NCBI RefSeq assembly: GCF_900114535.1
Contig: NZ_FOTK01000009.1
Coordinates: 1 to 64,000, forward strand
Source of the DNA: Methylobacterium pseudosasicola
GTDB lineage: Bacteria; Pseudomonadota; Alphaproteobacteria; Rhizobiales; Beijerinckiaceae
Length of the DNA: 64,000 nucleotides
Direction: 5' to 3'
This document shows positions 63,159-64,000 of this stretch, one piece after another (within the stretch, counting starts at the first letter, position 1; every line of letters starts with the position of its first letter). The notes below the pieces were generated by a model, which was not told the origin of the DNA, did no database searches, and was given only the letters and a program-made list of their open reading frames with translations. Both the position numbers and the translations under genes were made by a program.

Positions 63159-63392
63159 GTGAACGGGCGCAACGCCATCACCATCGTGAGCATGATGGTC
63201 CTCGTCGGCACCGAGGTGTTCGCCGTCGCCATCGCGGCCGGCTGGGCCTTGGCCGGCCTGTTCGACCTCGGCGACCGCATCGGCCACGTGCTGATGGGCG
63301 TCTTCAGCCTGTTCGCGGCCTGGATCATGCTCCAGCTCTGGCGCCGGGCGACCAGCATCGAGCCGATCCGGACCCGCGCCGCGTCCCGGTAG
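63159..63392 (+). CDS. Small membrane protein, 77 aa
   Basis: A 77-residue protein with two hydrophobic segments (about 6-34 and 40-61): AITIVSMMVLVGTEVFAVAIAAGWALAG and VLMGVFSLFAAWIMLQLWR. It has a GTG start preceded by a GGGGGA ribosome site and ends with a basic tail. It is conserved in appearance but I know no function. It lies between regA and purS on the same strand. Confidence 0.7.
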   Translation: MNGRNAITIVSMMVLVGTEVFAVAIAAGWALAGLFDLGDRIGHVLMGVFSLFAAWIMLQLWRRATSIEPIRTRAASR

Positions 63393-63529
63393 CCGATCGT
63401 TCCCGCCGAGTCCCGGTCCCGGCGTTCGACAGGCCGGCGGCCTTCCTGCTAGGAACGCGCGACGGCCGCCCGCGTAACGACGCCGCGGGTCGCGCCCTCG
63501 TTCCGGCTGCGCGTGAGACCTGAAGATCC

Positions 63530-63769
63530 ATGAAAGCCCGTATCATCGTCACCCTGAAGACCGGTGTGCTGGACCCGCAGGGCAAGGCGATCGAGGCCGC
63601 GCTCAGGTCGCTGGGCATCGAGGGCATCGACAGCGTCCGTCAGGGCAAGGTGTTCGACCTCGAAGTCTCGGCCGGTGACGGTCCGGCCGCCGAGGCCACC
63701 CTGCGGACGGCCTGCGAGAAGCTCTTGGCCAACACCGTCGTCGAGAACTACGCGATCGAGATCCTCTGA
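63530..63769 (+). CDS. purS: Phosphoribosylformylglycinamidine synthase subunit PurS
   Basis: A 79-residue Pur[30 protein letters not shown] then [11 protein letters not shown] and [10 protein letters not shown], the full family pattern. It forms the small scaffold of the FGAM synthase complex with PurQ and PurL, in purine synthesis. Its stop overlaps the purQ start (TGATG). Confidence 0.97.
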   Translation: MKARIIVTLKTGVLDPQGKAIEAALRSLGIEGIDSVRQGKVFDLEVSAGDGPAAEATLRTACEKLLANTVVENYAIEIL

Positions 63770-64000
63770 TGCACGCTGCGGTCGTCGTCTTTCCGGGCTC
63801 GAATCGCGAGAGCGACGTCGCCCGGGCCCTGCGCCGCTCGGGCGCGCGGGTCAGCATGGTCTGGCACGCGGATCAGGACCTGCCGGCCGGGACCGACCTC
63901 GCCGTCCTGCCGGGCGGCTTCTCCTACGGCGACTACCTGCGCTGCGGCGCCATCGCGGGCCGTGCGGCCGCGATGGATGCGGTGCGGGCGCATGCGGCCC
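63769..64000 (+). CDS. purQ: Phosphoribosylformylglycinamidine synthase subunit PurQ (cut by window end)
   Basis: The first 77 residues of PurQ, the glutaminase subunit: [21 protein letters not shown], then [22 protein letters not shown]. The start is conserved, with the GSN..D opening and the [11 protein letters not shown] loop typical for the oxyanion region. The catalytic Cys and His lie beyond the window. Its ATG overlaps the purS stop. Confidence 0.96.
   Translation, partial: MHAAVVVFPGSNRESDVARALRRSGARVSMVWHADQDLPAGTDLAVLPGGFSYGDYLRCGAIAGRAAAMDAVRAHAA

Overview
This 64 kb window is GC-rich alphaproteobacterial chromosome, most likely Methylobacterium or a close relative (Methylobacteriaceae). 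The pointers are an almost complete codon bias to G/C in third positions, a MucR/Ros-type regulator, a RegB/RegA redox two-component system next to an intracellular PHA depolymerase, a purS-purQ arrangement, sulfite dehydrogenase SorAB, and several REP-like intergenic palindromes. The genus is inferred from gene content; no marker gene (16S, dnaA, mxaF) lies in the window. Genes without recognised families are mostly small proteins.

Layout, left to right. 1-320: tail of an IS5-type transposase. 330-7250: a TonB-dependent siderophore-type receptor, a small unknown gene, a GntR/FadR-type regulator and a FUSC/DUF1656/HlyD efflux operon. A shared palindromic box in their promoters suggests they form one regulon. 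7.4-13.9 kb: metB, an HNH-like protein, a decayed LprI-like gene beside a parS-like 16-mer, pxpA, and a large Orn/Lys/Arg decarboxylase translationally coupled to a GNAT acetyltransferase. 13.9-16.8 kb: yceI-cytochrome b561-yceI with a divergent LysR gene. 17-20.5 kb: a cupredoxin, small unknown genes, and nudK-DUF4406 divergent from a DeoR regulator. 20.5-25 kb: a spermidine-synthase-fold protein, small conserved genes, a hydantoinase/carbamoylase-type amidase, an orphan PAS protein and a GlcG/HbpS protein. 25.3-30 kb: a full-length Mfd-like helicase and an acyl-CoA dehydrogenase-like flavoprotein. 30-35 kb: a GAF-PAS hybrid histidine kinase and a methyl-accepting chemotaxis protein behind an unusually AT-rich promoter.

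35-45.2 kb: a DUF2891 protein, CDP-diacylglycerol pyrophosphatase, a P-loop protein, then a LysR regulator divergent from a five-gene peptide-type ABC operon (binding protein, two permeases, M20 peptidase, double ATPase). 45.4-47.5 kb: a small gene convergent with a MucR homologue that has lost both zinc-binding cysteines, then a YeiH-type exporter. 47.6-51.4 kb: sorA-sorB and a TauBC/SsuBC-type ABC pair, which together with YeiH suggest sulfonate/sulfite handling. A second parS-like 16-mer lies between them. 51.8-59 kb: a second peptide-type ABC operon (binding protein, two permeases, two separate ATPases) ending in an amidohydrolase. 59.4-63 kb: phaZ divergent from regB-regA. 63.5-64 kb: purS and the start of purQ.

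The most unusual observations are: two parS-like sites carrying the same single deviation from consensus, 40 kb apart, implying an origin-proximal location; a three-site operator family tying receptor, regulator and efflux pump together; a zinc-less MucR; and a repeated TTTCGTGC box at the nudK/deoR promoter. No CRISPR array, prophage, rRNA or tRNA gene was recognised.
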